Positions 37,113 to 50,261 of a stretch of DNA of 64,000 nucleotides are shown here, one piece after another. Under the pieces are notes generated by a model. That model made no database searches. It was not told the DNA's origin and was given only the letters and a program-made list of their open reading frames with translations. Position 1 is the stretch's first letter. The number at the start of each line of letters is the position of its first letter. The position numbers and the translations under genes were made by a program. Source of the DNA: Hermatobates lingyangjiaoensis (taxonomy: Eukaryota; Arthropoda; Insecta; Hemiptera; Hermatobatidae); assembly GCA_026182355.1 (NCBI GenBank), contig JAPFBL010000068.1:1-64000 (forward strand). Reading direction: 5' to 3'.

Positions 37113-40100
37113 CATCTTTCAAAAGATTGATATGAAACGCACAAAGTTATTTTCATACTATATGTAGTTATATGCTATACAGTTATTTTCAAAGTTATAT
37201 ATTACTTGTCGATGCACTTGTGGTTGAGATGCAATGTGAGTTTGCAGTTCTAATATCTAAAAGTAAAATATTATTATCAACTTTCAGCATACCTCTTAAC
37301 TTGTTAATGGAGTCGTCCGACCAGTTTCTCAAAGGCTAGGTCATCCAATTGGAATAATCGTACTCATGAAATGTAATTAAATTTAAAACAATGTCAAAGA
37401 CTATACAAATTTATTTTGTTTTTGAACTGCAATATTTATTATTTAAACATAACACATTTCATTGTTCTACAAACTCAACTATCAAGCTTTCGAACTAAAA
37501 TTCAACTACTTCATGCCTTTAAAAACAGACTTCCTGATGCAATTTTTATGTGGAACTAGATTGAACTTTTTACATATATCAAATATTAACTTTAATATTT
37601 AAAAAATATTACTTAAAATAGTTCAATGTAGTTCATAAACAGTTTTTTAAACTATTTCTTTTTATATTTCTAAATTCTTTCATATAGGCTAATTCTTGGT
37701 CAAAAGATTTGTACTTTTTTTTTATATAATAATGAAAAACTACATATTTTTTATATTTTCTTGTAGTAAAAGAGAAATTTGAAAATTATTATTGATTGGT
37801 TATACGATATAATATGAGTCAGAAGATTCTCACGAGTTATTGGTGAAGACTATATGTTACTGGCTGGTAGTAGTACAGTGATGCTGAACTCTTTGAGATA
37901 ACTCCTTGTTCACACCATGTTAAACCACAGCTTCATTCTCACTTGCAATTTCAGACCACGTTGTGACTATTGCTAGATGAAATTGATAGTTAAAATATTC
38001 TAGAAGTACCCGTTATTCTAGGGGCCCAAAGAAAGTGCGAATACACCACAATACTGATGGTATTGCCAACTCGAAGAGTATATTATATAACTGTTGGATT
38101 TTAAATGGGAAACTCAAGAATATAATTAATCTGCAATGAAATTACGCTTCCTATCTTTTTGTAACATTGATGGCTTATATTTTAATTGCTAGGCCTACAA
38201 TTTTTTTGTAATATAGTATTATTGAACCGGTATATTATTTAATTACTAAATATTTATTTACTAAAAGTTCCATTTTGTGATGGTTTCTTTAATTATTTAA
38301 CAATTTATATGTATTCTTAGCATCAGACCGTGATAGTATCTAGTAGCCAAATTTTTAGTGAAAGATAAGATAAAAATAAGATAAAGATAAGCCAGTTAAC
38401 AACCAATCTCTGCTACGTAGTGGATGTATAATTGTGTAATTATATAAGATTTCTATGAGAAACTTACCCAATAATTTACTGCAGTACATTAGAAGAAGAG
38501 TGAAGTTTGAACAGAAAGTATATCTTTATTTCTTACAAGAGTAATGGCTCTTGGAACACATTAATAATGTCTTCTAAAGACTACGCTTGCCTGCTTAGTT
38601 CCAGCCAACTGGATATTTCGTAAGTCTTTGCTATCATCTATCCATTACTTCTCTATTTTCTAACTTTATTAATATTCCTTTTTATCATCCTAATATTGAA
38701 TCATTATCGGTCTAATCATTTCTTATATTCATTAGCAATATTTGGTTTTTAAAATTGATTCAATATTTTGTAATTTAATTATAATTTTATGAAGGCAGAT
38801 ACGGCTTGTACTCATGGCATGAATATCTCCGAGAATGATGTGATGTGTTGGCAAGTATTATACAGACATTTAAAAACTTTCATAGCGAACCTTTAAAAAT
38901 GTTCGTACAAATTTTTAAACAGAAATTATCTGCTTTTGTTCAGCATTGGATTTATTTAATAGTTAATAATAAAGTTTCAGATATTGAACAATGATCACAG
39001 CCTAACAGGAATAGTCAACATTTTTTTTTTAATGAGCTGCATACTAATTGAACTATTTCAAAGGTCATAAAGGCATTTCAATACAATTCTTTTCAGTATT
39101 TATAATTTAACGTTTTAAGCATTGTAATAACGCCTCCTAAAAAAAGACCGTTTTTAATAAGAATAACAGAATGTAGAAAAACATTAAGTGGGCTGTAGGG
39201 TTCTCCAAATTAGAGTCTAAATTATTGCCATTATACGAGTTATAATAAATATTAAAGTAAAATTAGTAATATCAAGATAATATGATACTCGATTTAATTG
39301 AATTAATTACGTTCCAATAATTTAAATTAATTGTATAACAGTAATATAATACTCTGCCTAAATTTAATGCTGCGGGGTGAGTTTGTGGGAAAAGCCATTT
39401 GAAAGTTGATTAGCTGTTTGAAAATTACATCAGAGCAATTTCTGCAATTAGTCTACCCTACACAGGTTAAATTAGCCTAATTTTCCAGGTTCATTTACTT
39501 TTGTTTTCATAATTACAGTTAAATGGATAATTTTATTATCGCTCCATTGAGTCATCCATACTAAATTTATTCCGCCAGTAATTTGGCATACCTACTAGAT
39601 GAAAATTCTAAAGAAATGTTTATTTTTATGATGTATATTCAGGATAATTTGAAAGTGGTTGCATGGAAAATATCAATATTTATTTGGTTATATTCAAATT
39701 TAAACCACAAAATAATGAAAATGTATAACAATAGTCCCGTACCAAAAATATTTTCTTAATCATAAGCCAATAAACATACTTGTATCTCTATTATGAACCT
39801 ATATTTTATACCACCATGTCAAAATCATTAATTTTTAATAAATTAATAATTATTACACAAAGTGGGAAAAATAGATTGTTTTTGAAAACTGCTTTAAATA
39901 ATTTTAAGTAGTTTTAGAATTCACTATCTAAGCTATAAAGATATTATTTCTAACTTACTTTCGAATTTAATGTAACAATCCTTGAATTTTACCATATAAA
40001 AGTCAAAAACAACTGTTTCAAATAGTTGGCATATCATAAATGAAATTATAATTGTAAATTAATAATTAATTAATTAATATAAATTAAATATAATTAATTA

Positions 40101-40886
40101 TTGATAAAAAATGAATTGGGCAAAAATGTTTCGGAATAACGTTCGTCTGGAGTCTTGATTGTGTTTAAAACATGTTTAAGAGATATGAATATGTATTCGT
40201 AACAACTACATTATAACTTTGTGATATTATAACCTGTCTATACGAAGACGATATAGTAGCGAAATTATTGAGGAATGACAGAATCAGATCTATTTTCTTA
40301 TCTACAACAGTGCTGCCCTGAGCGACACTTTTATGTAAACTTAGTATCTCGTTTGGATAAATCAGAAAAAATTTAAAAAATCTCAAGAAAACCACATTAA
40401 ATAGAGAAATTGAAAACAATATAAATGTGTTTCATTATAAATGATTGAACTATGCACTTTACTAGTTATCATTATCCATTTTTTTATTACATCAAGTTTT
40501 TATTTTGTTCATATGAATGTTTTGTTTTCCGGACCTCTTGCATTTATTGTAGTCATGGTCAATAGTTATTGTATTATGCCTATTTTTTTGGAGTTATTGG
40601 CTAAAGCACAATTTTTTTTGTCATTATCATACTTGCGTAGAACCAAGGTTATCTTTTAAACATTGCTGAGTCTGACCTATATATGTGCACAGCATTACAA
40701 TAGTCACAATGATTTAAGTACAGAACATTAATACTTATTGTTAATTAGTAATTTGGTGTCAACAAAAAATATGAATTATTACTCTTTTTTTCACCTTATA
40801 TCCAATTTCTATAGTTGTACTTTTAAATATCTTTGCAATTTGTTCTGACAATTAAATAAGTTAGTGTATATTGTGGTTGAATAATA

Positions 40887-40910
40887 TTATCAACCGCATG
40901 GGGTTGATAA
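40887..40910. repeat. Short hairpin TTATCAAC/GTTGATAA
   Basis: An 8-bp stem around GCATGGG-type sequence, followed by a second partial inverted repeat (CATTATCAACACATTATAATG). I assign no function. Confidence 0.4.
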
Positions 40911-41521
40911 TGTGTTCATTATCAACACATTATAATGGGGTTGGGTGGTGTTCAGGGTTATTATCCTGTCCATTAAATGTTCTTTCAATTATATTAGTGA
41001 AGAACTTCGTATCACATGAGAAGTTAAAAACTTTATATATATAAATAAAAAAACGAAAGTTGCCTAAATTAAAATATGTTAAAATAAAAAAAAACAAACA
41101 AAATAAAAAAATGAAAAATACGTACATGTATTATTATTAATAAAATATTATAATATTTTGAAAATGGGTATAGTTTCTCGACAACTGATTCTTAAAATTG
41201 AAAATGGGTTTCGTGAGGATTTAGTCGAAAGAATTAACTACACCTGATTATAAGCCCAAGTTTTGCTAAAACTTATCTGGTATTTTGAAAAAAGCCTTGA
41301 AAATGCCGAGCAATTTTTATGAAACATCGGTTTACAATGAGTATCGTTAATTTTTTAAACCGAATCCTCAAGAATGCTATTTTGAATATTTTTAAATATA
41401 TTAAATTTAAATGAACATTAAATAAAACCTATTTTTAGATTTTTATTTAATATTTTTTTTGGATTCATTAATTAATGTTATGATTATTATTTCATTGACA
41501 GCACTTGTTGCTTGTTTGCAG

Positions 41522-41688
41522 TTGTCTTACGCTGATACGCATCCCATGTTCACGCCAGTTCATTTTCCCAACTTCTTCAGGGTGGTGCCTAGTGAGAATG
41601 CCTTCAATGCCCCCCGACTGCGACTCATGGAGCACTTCAACTGGACAAGAGTAGGCACTATATTCCAGAATGAGCCCGATACTCCCTG
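41522..41688 (+). CDS. GABA-B-R2: GABA-B receptor subunit 2, next exon (ligand-binding-like domain, part 2)
   Basis: This exon of 55 codons plus two bases continues the preceding exon in frame: phase 0 acceptor after TTTGCAG (ends 41521), donor GTATGT at 41689, phase 2. It starts LSYADTHPMFT and continues FPNFFRVVPSENAFNAPRL and FNWTRVGTIFQNEP. These correspond to the LSFAATTPVL, YPYFFRTVPSDNAVNP and YQWKRVGTLTQ segments of vertebrate GABBR2. In GABA-B1 the equivalent of ADTHP is a serine-rich GSSSP loop that contacts GABA. Its absence here fits the non-ligand-binding GABA-B2 role. The N-W-T triplet is a possible N-glycosylation sequon. The open frame extends both ways beyond the splice sites, but the extensions (a hydrophobic lead-in and a read-through to a stop) have no family similarity and read as intron. 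The next exon, which must supply the last base of the split codon (TG|N), was not found in the window. Confidence 0.93.
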
Positions 41689-41825
41689 GTATGTACCGTT
41701 TTTACCTTGCCTTGATATACAGTAACGATTATGTTTTAGTCTTATATTGCGAATAATTAATGAAATTATTTCATTTAATAGATTTATTTTAATAGTCAAC
41801 TCTCTCATACCTGCTTAAATGCGTT

Positions 41826-42560
41826 AAAGTAGATGAAAATGTTGTATGAGCAAAATGAAACAAAAGGGCGAAAACGAAAAGAAAATTAAAAAATGAAAAG
41901 AAAAAGAAGAAATAGACAAGGTAGAGTAAAAGATTGCTAAAGCAAGAAAAAATATGGAGAAGGTGAATGGAATGTACAGAAAGGGGATGATTAAAAATGA
42001 AAAAAAAGACCAAAAAAAGAGCGTAAAGGAAAAGGAGACAGAGTGACTGGAGGCAAGTGTCTGTGATGTTAATATAAAAGAAAGTAGAAGTATGAGGGGT
42101 AGGAATAGTCCAAAAGAATAAGAAAGTGTGTTATAGTGGTATGCAAGCAAATACATAGAAAATAGCAAAGTAGAAGCAGAAAAGGACAAGGATTGAAGCA
42201 AAGGTAAGTGCTGAAGAGAACTTTGCGGTTGATAAGAAGGGATAAAATGAGCGAGAATGTTTAGAAAAGCGACAAACTAGAAGAAGATAATTAGGTTCAA
42301 ATGATAAAGAAACAGAAGAGAAAGTGTAAGAGCGAGATGACAAGAAGTGGATGAAAGGTAAAGCAAAGCGGGAATGATTTGGTAAGGGAGAGGAATAAAT
42401 AGGAAGAAAAGGAATGGAATATATAATAACCACTGAGAAAAACAGAGTGAGTATGGGAGCTTGGGTTTACAGGATTGTAAAGTAACAAGACTGATGCTGA
42501 GTGAATAGAAAGCGAGAGTGACTGAATGGCAAAATAGAGTTTGAATAAAAAAGAAATCGT
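41826..42560. repeat. Long purine-rich (A/G) tract
   Basis: For about 730 bp the + strand is strongly A+G biased (GAAAAGAAAAAGAAG-like, GGAAAAGGAGACAGAG, AAGAAAGTGT), with no unit repeat. The opposite strand reads as overlapping Ser/Phe/Leu-rich frames, which is an artefact of the bias. It resembles in composition the polypyrimidine blocks at 26814-27840 in the opposite orientation, and a weaker continuation is at 43070-43250. Confidence 0.75.
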
Positions 42561-43607
42561 GGAGTTTGTAAGGATTTTGGCAGTAAGCGCTTATGGTTAT
42601 TTAATTCTGTAAGAATTTAATTATTGTTATATGATGGGTTATTAGACTTCAGTATTTAGAGTAAATAACAAATAATTGAATGGTATGTTGGCTAAATGTG
42701 GGTTATATTAAACAAGGGTGTCGTGGTGTTGGTGGCAGTTAACAGTGTTGACTGGTGGGGACTGAACAGGAATGCTCAAAGGCATTATATTGGCAAGCCT
42801 GGTTATTCATGAGAGAACAGGGGACAGTAGGCTAGGTTTACTGTCCATGTAATAGCTTCACCGCCCTTATTGTAATTCTCTGTACCTCCTTGCTTCTCGG
42901 CACGAATTCCACGTCTCCAATCCCTTTCCGACTTTATCACAAAGCCACCCCCCCTGCTCCTCCGTCAACCGAAATAGTTGCCACCTCGATTAAATCACCT
43001 TCTCATTAACTGTCCAACTGATTGTTTTAAAGTAGTTTTTTCCTGTTTTGAGGCGATTAGAAATATAGAGAAATATTGAGAGTGAGTGATATAAAATAAT
43101 GAAAGGAATAGTAAAAAAAAGAAAACAATAGATACGCAAGGAAAAGAGAATGGAGTAGTGAAAGAGGTTAGCAGTGAAAAAAGGGAATTTAGTGACATTG
43201 GAATGAAAGATTCAGGGCAAAATAAAAGGAATGAAAGCTGTTCAAAAAAAAAACACTTCAACATTTTCACAAGGCAATTACTCAATTTTAAATATTTCGG
43301 AAACACTCGTTTAGAGATAAACTATTTTTTCGTTAAAATAAAAAAAATCCAAAACTACTTTGCACGAAATAAGAGCTAATGCAACGAAGCAGCACTTTAA
43401 AGTGATGAAAAATGTAAACTGAGTAGCAACAACATGAATAGTTAAGAGGCTTTTAGCTGAGAGCACATTGACATCCTGCCTAAACATTTTAGGTTGAGAA
43501 TCTGGATAAAAAAAAAACTTTTTTTCGAATGTGTTACGTCAATTAAACCAAACCAGAGCATCCAGTTTACATCAATATCTAGGTGATTCAATGCTCAGGT
43601 ATTCTGA

Positions 43608-43680
43608 TCCAGCGGTCGCCAATCTTTAGAACTTCGCGGACCACTAAATGTATCATTTTTTATTTGATAAACCACTAACA
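43608..43680 (+). mobile_element. hAT-like terminus, solitary
   Basis: CAGCGGTCGCCAATC followed by TTCGCGGACCACTAA resembles the end of the element at 7102-7433. The other end was not found, so this is a truncated or diverged copy. Confidence 0.4.
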
Positions 43681-44459
43681 TGGATTTGGAAAAAAAGGTA
43701 CCGTAAATATATTCATACAATAACTCTCTGAAATGTTTTAATATATATAATATAAAATACATACATAAAAGTAAAAAATATATATATAATAATAAATATA
43801 TATAATTTAAAAAAAGTTGAAGAAATAAAAACTGAAGATTAGTAAAATATTAACCCTATTTAGCGTGATTGATGCTGCTTCTTATTTGACACCAGCTTGT
43901 GGAGATTCGGTTTTAATGATGTCACTGCAAGACGAAGAGCTACATATATTTCAAGCCAAGAACGGTACCAAGTTTTAATTACTATCACAGATGAAACTGG
44001 AATTGAAAATTCAATCAAAATTTCATGAAATATAAAAAAGTGCCATTATTTAATAATGGTATTTTTTATAGATATTATGTATTTCAATATCTATGAAATA
44101 GAAGCAAACTCAAGGAGATATAAATACAAAAAATGAGACATTAATTATATGCTTGACTAAAATAAAACCAAATTATAACGAAATAAAAGGAAAATATTAT
44201 TTAAAAAGTTGTAACACTCATCTAACATCAAAGAGTGCTCTTGATAGTACAAGAGTGATAGGGTTAAAATAGTCAATGGGAAAGCCTAACTGTATATTAA
44301 ATGTTTAATATAAAACTAAAGTAAACATCTTCAAATTATGAAAAGAAAGTTTTTTATAAAAGTTTATGAGATATTGTTGACATCTCTTACGGTGTGATTT
44401 TTGTCGTTGAGTCTAAGTTGATATTTCCTTATATCTATTTATTTCTTGTGGTGGGATTG

Positions 44460-45050
44460 AGGGTCCACTAGGAAGCTACATCTCTAGCATTGATTGCAAT
44501 ATTGTGCATCCCTAATGAATCTGCATTAGGAGTGCCAAATTTATTTAGTGTAAGGATCTTTAATGAGTATCTAACATCGTACAGGCTCGGGAACGACGAC
44601 TGGCTCATAAGTTTTTTCAAATCCTGCATGAATAAGTTGAGAGCCAGAGTGACTGTAGAGTAGAGGTAAGATCCTAAGCCCGAACTCAAGTCCGAGTCCG
44701 ATCCGACCCAAAATTCGGGCATGGTCGGGCCCAAAATATCAATTATTACTTTAGAGTCCCGTCACGTCTGACCGGGCTTTTCTTTCGTTAACTTTATTTT
44801 ATTTATTATAAATTTATATATTATATATACTAAAACTATGCATATTAAACTAAAGAATATTGGAGAATAAACTCCAATATATACCTAACCCAGCTAGAGT
44901 CCGATGATCGAGTTCGGGTAGGGTCGGGGTAAGATATCCTCGGATCTTAGTCGGGTGTGGCTAATTTTTTTAGGCTCGATCTTTCTTCTGCTCTGGAGTC
45001 CCGGATCCAACCGTCCAAAGACAAAATCCACTGGGCTACACTGCACCTTA
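44460..45050 (-). mobile_element. SINE copy interrupted by a MITE
   Basis: 44460-44655 matches the SINE body (AGGATCTTTAATGAGTATCT, ACATCGTACAGGCTC) and 44995-45045 matches its tRNA-like head (GAGTCCCGGATCCAACC, CCACTGGGCTACAC, a decayed B box and A box). About 340 bp of foreign sequence lie between them. Reading frames across this region are chance. Confidence 0.7.
44655..44994. mobile_element. MITE-like insertion with TCGGG-rich ends
   Basis: Imperfect terminal inverted repeats: left AGAGTAGAGGTAAGATCCTA and right (reverse complement) AGAGCAGAAGAAAGATCGAG. GC-rich subterminal blocks carry clustered CCGA/TCGGG words on both sides of an AT-rich middle. It sits within a SINE, which fixes it as a later insertion. 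The superfamily is unknown. Confidence 0.6.
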
Positions 45051-47734
45051 GTGTTTAAATCTTGGTGATAACTCTAGATTTTTAATTCGGGGATTAAAAA
45101 TATTGGATCTCATTTCATCTGAAGAGGACGTAAATTAATTCATTCTGAGACTAAGATATCAGAGTCTAATGAAATATCTCTGCTTTCATTAACTCAGTTT
45201 CAATTTCATGCAACGCCAGTATGCTGTTTCCCAGCGACTAGATAACCCAATAGAGATATAGTCTGTACTCGAGTTATTACCTCAACATCTCTGAAAACAA
45301 CTGAATGGATGTGTCCACTCTACTAAACTAGAGTAAAGCAAAAGAAGGCCTTTCCGATATTCAGTGTTCCATAAAAACTGAGCACAAGATAAAACCCACT
45401 TTGTTCACATAACATAACTTATAGTAACATATGATAATAACAGTTTTATTCAATTCAAGTGTTGATAATGATATTATCACAATGATTTTAAACATTCAAA
45501 ATTCACAATATGTCGTACTTAGGCACGTCTGAGTTTTGACAGACAATTAATTCATTATGTTAAGCTGGAATCATGTTTTAAAATATTATTTATCAACAAT
45601 GAAATTTTTCTTAAAAAAGTTGATGTATATTTTACCATGTAGTCAGATTTTCTGGACAATCCTTCCTAGAATAAGGAAAATAATGTGTAACGAAAATTAG
45701 TGTTAATGAACAAATTAATTAACTCCTACGTTTATTATTTATACGTTTATAAAAAGCACATTCCTAAGTTTATAAAAGCACAAAATTAGAGGCTTAGACT
45801 TAATGACAATTGAATGAACGTAACTCGACTTTTTGAAGAATACTTCAAAAATTAATATGGGTATAATTACGGTATGCATTTTTTACAATTTAGGTATGAC
45901 TTTATAAATTGAAAATGTTACTCAGAGTTTAAAATGAAGCTGATATAAAGAAATTTGTCAGGATTAAACAAAGTTTGATAACATATTAGTCTAATTAGTG
46001 ATCCTACAATGTAAAAAATAATTATTATGCTTAAAAGACTGGAGGGTTAATAAAAAAAATGTTATTCACAAACTCATTTTAGGCAGAAGTACTTTGCCTG
46101 ACTCTAATAAATTGTATTTTTTAACAACTGGTTAAAACGTTTAAGAATAACGGTTGTATCTGAGACACGACATTCAGGCTTTTAGCAATATTGAACCCCC
46201 ACTTGGACGGCTGTAATAAATCCCCGAGCTAGATGTCTAACAAGTTTTGGAGCCTCTCCAAAATTGAAGATCAAAATTACAAAACTAATGTATTAGGTGT
46301 GCATTAGCATTCGTCAAACAAACTGTTTCAAAGATGTTATCAAAGTCAAAAAGTTATATATGCATATATAATACTTTATAATATCTCCACATAAACTTAA
46401 AACATAACATAAAGAAAAAATAATAAATGAAGTCTAATTAGGCAAAGCCATACTTGGCTGGTTTTGTTTGTGAATGAACAAAATGACCTCTTATACAATC
46501 AAACAATTTCTTTTATACTTATATGTAAACACATATAAGTATAAGGAAAATTTACCATCTCATAAAGCCTTTATAATTAAAATTGGATATAATTTGTTGA
46601 TACTATAGTACAAACTAATATACACACTTATATACGATTTTTATTCCTTCGGACAAATTACTACGTACTGATTTCTAATAACATAGTAAATGTAGTCAGT
46701 TAAGTTTATTTATAAACTTTGGGTCATTTTATTTACAAATGAAAGGATTATAATTATTCATTTACTAATTAAAGTGGGTCATTCATTGCATCAATTCCAT
46801 TTATGCAATAGATTTCATAAATATATCGTATTATATTTTATATTTTCTTCTAATTTCCATGTATGAATTCAATATTTCAGTTATTTGAAAAATGATAAAT
46901 GTTTAAATTTGGTTTTGCCTAGCTCAGATTAATCAAATATTGGTAAAGTGGAACGAAGGTCGATATAGAGGCTAATGAAATTATGGGTCTGTTTGTTTTT
47001 CCTTTCGGAATTGTTTGGAGTAAACAGCAGTGAGGAGTTGTTACAATGCAGACAATGAGCCTGGTTGATATGGTAACTTAGTTAAAACAATAGCGTTGTA
47101 TCAAGTTAATTGAGCTAATATGAAATATATGGAATAAACCTGTACGAAGCAATATCATTACTATGTAAACTTTTATATGATGTGGAAAATATTATATTTG
47201 AATTTCATTAGCTCGAAATAGAGAAAATATATAAATACTTAAAAGTATTTTTATGTTGGATTATAAAAAAGTTGTCCAAAATAAAAATAAAAATATTTCG
47301 TAAACATTATATTGAAAAAATAAATATATAACCGATATCTGTGTGGTATCATTGCAGTTATTCTTGTGGTTGATAAGTGAACTATTAAAAGCTAAACTCC
47401 TAGGAACTGTTTATTAGTTTAATATCAAGAGAATTTTAAGACTGTCTCTAAATAATAGAATGGAAAATCTCAATTTCTAATCAGTGTTCTCGTTAAAACG
47501 GATTTGACTGAGTCGACTTTCATTTAATTAATGATTAATGATTTCATTTTTTTGTTAAGCCATACAGTATAAAAGAAAGTCAATTCCAAAGTATATGTAT
47601 ATTTATTGAGCTTCACTGAAAATTGATGTTACTTTTTCATGTTGTGGTAATTAATTCTGTATTGATGTAATGCTGAAGATATAATCAAATCGTTTATGGT
47701 GTTTTTAGAATGGTTTGACATTAGACGAAACCTT

Positions 47735-47890
47735 GATAATCAAAATCTAAACCACACTAGAAATCAGGAAAATGACTAAGATATTTCAACTAAAACAAGT
47801 GCTCTTTATCAAAGCCAAATTGATATTGATACATTTTCAGTTTAACTCTGACGATGACCAATTCATTTCGTTGAATCATTTTCGTTGAAT
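47735..47890 (+). mobile_element. Diverged family A element
   Basis: AAATCTAAACCACACTAGAA, then AAATGACTAAGATATTTCAA and AACAAGTGCTCTTTATC give a minus-strand version of the family A arm. CTGACGA at 47848-47854, followed by TGACCAATTCATTTCGTTGAA, gives a plus-strand core. A similar diverged copy is at 60880-61075. Confidence 0.45.
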
Positions 47891-48051
47891 TATATTCAAA
47901 TAAAATAGTCTGGCATCATTTATTCTGCTTCTTTTACTCTTCAGAACTTCTCCTGACGTGAAAATTTCGTTCGAAATATTGATAGTAGTATATACTTCAT
48001 TTTTTTGCACTCTTGATTTTTAAATTGGTAAACTCCTTTTCTTAATATAGA

Positions 48052-48207
48052 TTAAACACAAACTTCAGTGGTGCACCAAACAGGCAAGAACAAGAAAGAC
48101 TAAGAAGCTGTTTGAAGATAGCCGTTCTAAAAGTTGAAGAAGAAAGAAAAAATAAAAGTGCTTTGAGAAGAGATATAAACTTATTAAAACAGGAAAGAAG
48201 GCGATAG
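48052..48207 (+). other. Unassigned 51-codon coding-like frame
   Basis: A frame open from TTA at 48052 to TAG at 48205 follows a plausible acceptor (CTCCTTTTCTTAATATAG, ends 48050). It reads as a charged, helix-prone peptide (QEQERLRSCLKIAVLKVEEE, then further Lys/Arg/Glu). It cannot be the direct continuation of the receptor exon at 41522: that exon ends with a split codon TG, and the first base after this acceptor is A, which would make a stop. It could be an exon of something else, an old pseudogene or chance in a purine-rich patch. I do not recognise it. Confidence 0.15.
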
Positions 48208-50261
48208 CAAGGAAATATGTAGTTCTAAGTTCAGTTTTAGTTTAAGGCTGATAAGGAATGAAGCGTTTGCGTCCATTACTTATAATAAAACCCAAGAAGA
48301 TAATTGCATTGAATAAATTTTTCCCTATGTTTATTTATTTGAGTGTGATATTGAGAGATATTAATAAAAATACAGTTGAAATAGATAGAAAGAGAACTAG
48401 GTCTGGATTCGTCAATGTGAGGATGACTGCTATTGAAGCGAAAAAACTGTTTAGAATTACAAAACCTAGTGTGAAGGGCATTAATAAATCTCTGTTTTAT
48501 GGTTGTGTCGATATCAAGTAATGCCAAGTAACTATAAGAAAAGGTGTATGTGAAGTCAATAGAAGAGTACATGAATTCAAAAGCGTGGTAAAAGCCATAC
48601 GGTGAGTTTTGGCTGTGAACACAAATGAAAAAAAAAACATATCTATAACAGGCGTATAGAGGAAGACACAATGGGTGTAAATATGCTGATGTGCAAGAAG
48701 CACTCATGTATGTATTGAGGGTCACAAAAGTTAGGTAGGGGTTTATATTTTTGCAGTAAGTGTAGATCTTCCTAAAGAGATATGTCAGAACACTGTTACA
48801 TGGGTCACTTAAGATTTGATTTAGACTAGTAGCTATATCACGACAGTCGAGAAAATATAGCCACAGAAGGAGTAGTCTTAAAACTAAAATATTATTTTTT
48901 TTACAAGTGTATTAGGCCATGATTCTATTAATTTATAATAAGGTCTCTGATTTATATTTATCTATTAGTCACAAAGCGGAAAATGTTGAATGTTGAAATG
49001 AGTTAACCATGAATACACAGTTCGGAAGAGGTGTCTCATCCAAGAGGGGTAAAGTTCAAATCGGTGTGATCGTAGATTTCTAGCTATAGACTCTGGTTCT
49101 GAGCGGAAGTTTTGAGTTATGGCCTATAAATCTGCACTAACTACCTCTGCTGTCCCGCGTCTTGTACATGACACCATCAAGTCAATTCACAAAGTTAGTC
49201 ATCCGTCTTGACTCCTATATATAGTTCTGTTAATTGTTTTGGCTTTAGTCTGTTACTTTAATTGTCTCTGAATAGAGTTCTTTAAGAATGGACGAAAATT
49301 AAATGTTATTAAGAGCAAAAACTGTTATACTTTAATGCACATGATTTCTTTTCTTCAATAATTGAAGCTCTTTTACGTATACTCTTATTGATATAAAATG
49401 ATCGAAAAGAACAACAGCACTTGATGATTCTTCTAAGGACGGTTCAAGCTGAAAATTTATAACACAACAGTGTGTTTGTCATTTATATATGTCAAACACA
49501 GTTTATGTTGGATTTATGTATATAGTTCGATCAAAGTCAAACCTACAGTAAGGAATTCAGAAATGAGACTAACTTATTTGCAAGTAGAACAACTGGTTTT
49601 CGAAAGAGTCTCACTCATCCTCATACAAGTGACGAAGACCTACTGTATTGATTGAAGAATCTGAGTTGAATTTCTAACCTGGTTACTGTGTCTTCGACTT
49701 TCAGTTTTATTTCATATGTTATAATATATATATATATTTAAAACCCAGCTGCTTCTAATGGCTTAGAACTTTATTTAACAATTCATACATCGGCATGACA
49801 ATTATGTCTTTATCCTTGAGACACACTATGAAATTAGTTGCAGCTGCTTCTCGAAACCATGCAGAATTTGCCCACAAGACCTGTACTCAAAGGGAAGACC
49901 TTGTAAATAATTCAAGATATCATTAAAAGAAAAAAAAAACAAACAAATTGCTAATTCTGGAAAATTGGTTAATACAGAAAAGGAAACCGACCCTTAACAT
50001 ACAACTGAACAGCAGTAGCAGAGACTGTAAGCTTTTGGTTCCATTAACTTCATCAACTGGCTACCAGCTGACAACACTTGCATACCAAGGCGAAATACCA
50101 AGGCTATTCCAAGCCTAGTTTTAGCCAATCATAAACATTTAAAAAAAGTTATAAGCTATATATTATATTTATATATATAAATATATAGTATATACAAAAC
50201 ACTTTTTCTTTTTCTCTGAGTTTGGTCAGGGTAAATATATGGAATCACCTTTTTGCCAACG

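Larger units (their letters stand above)
5934..41521 (+). other. 35.6-kb GABA-B receptor intron
   Basis: The intron runs from donor GTAACT to the acceptor at 41520-41521. The flanking exons join in phase 0 and give a continuous receptor peptide, so the span is one intron unless an optional exon is hidden inside. It holds most of the repeats listed separately. Stretches where I see nothing nameable include 5960-6720, 7450-9270, 12500-13080, 13270-16980, 20400-21990, 22400-23090, 28770-30900, 32520-34060, 35920-36680 and 37120-41510, apart from minor AT-rich simple sequence. Confidence 0.85.

Noticed and set aside
41560..41808. Minus-strand frame opposite the second exon
   Set aside because: Antisense shadow of the receptor exon.
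41789..42488. Several overlapping minus-strand frames rich in Phe, Ser and Leu
   Set aside because: Artefacts of the purine-rich tract read on its complementary strand; three frames are open at once.
44468..44734. Minus-strand frame of 88 codons
   Set aside because: It lies across a SINE and the start of a MITE; no protein similarity.
48276..48725. 149-codon minus-strand frame
   Set aside because: Composition and lack of any family resemblance suggest chance; overlapping frames on both strands are also open.
48960..49090. Possible second SINE with tRNA-like boxes on the + strand
   Set aside because: GTTAACCATGA and GTTCAAATCG are only weakly box-like and no body or duplication was found.
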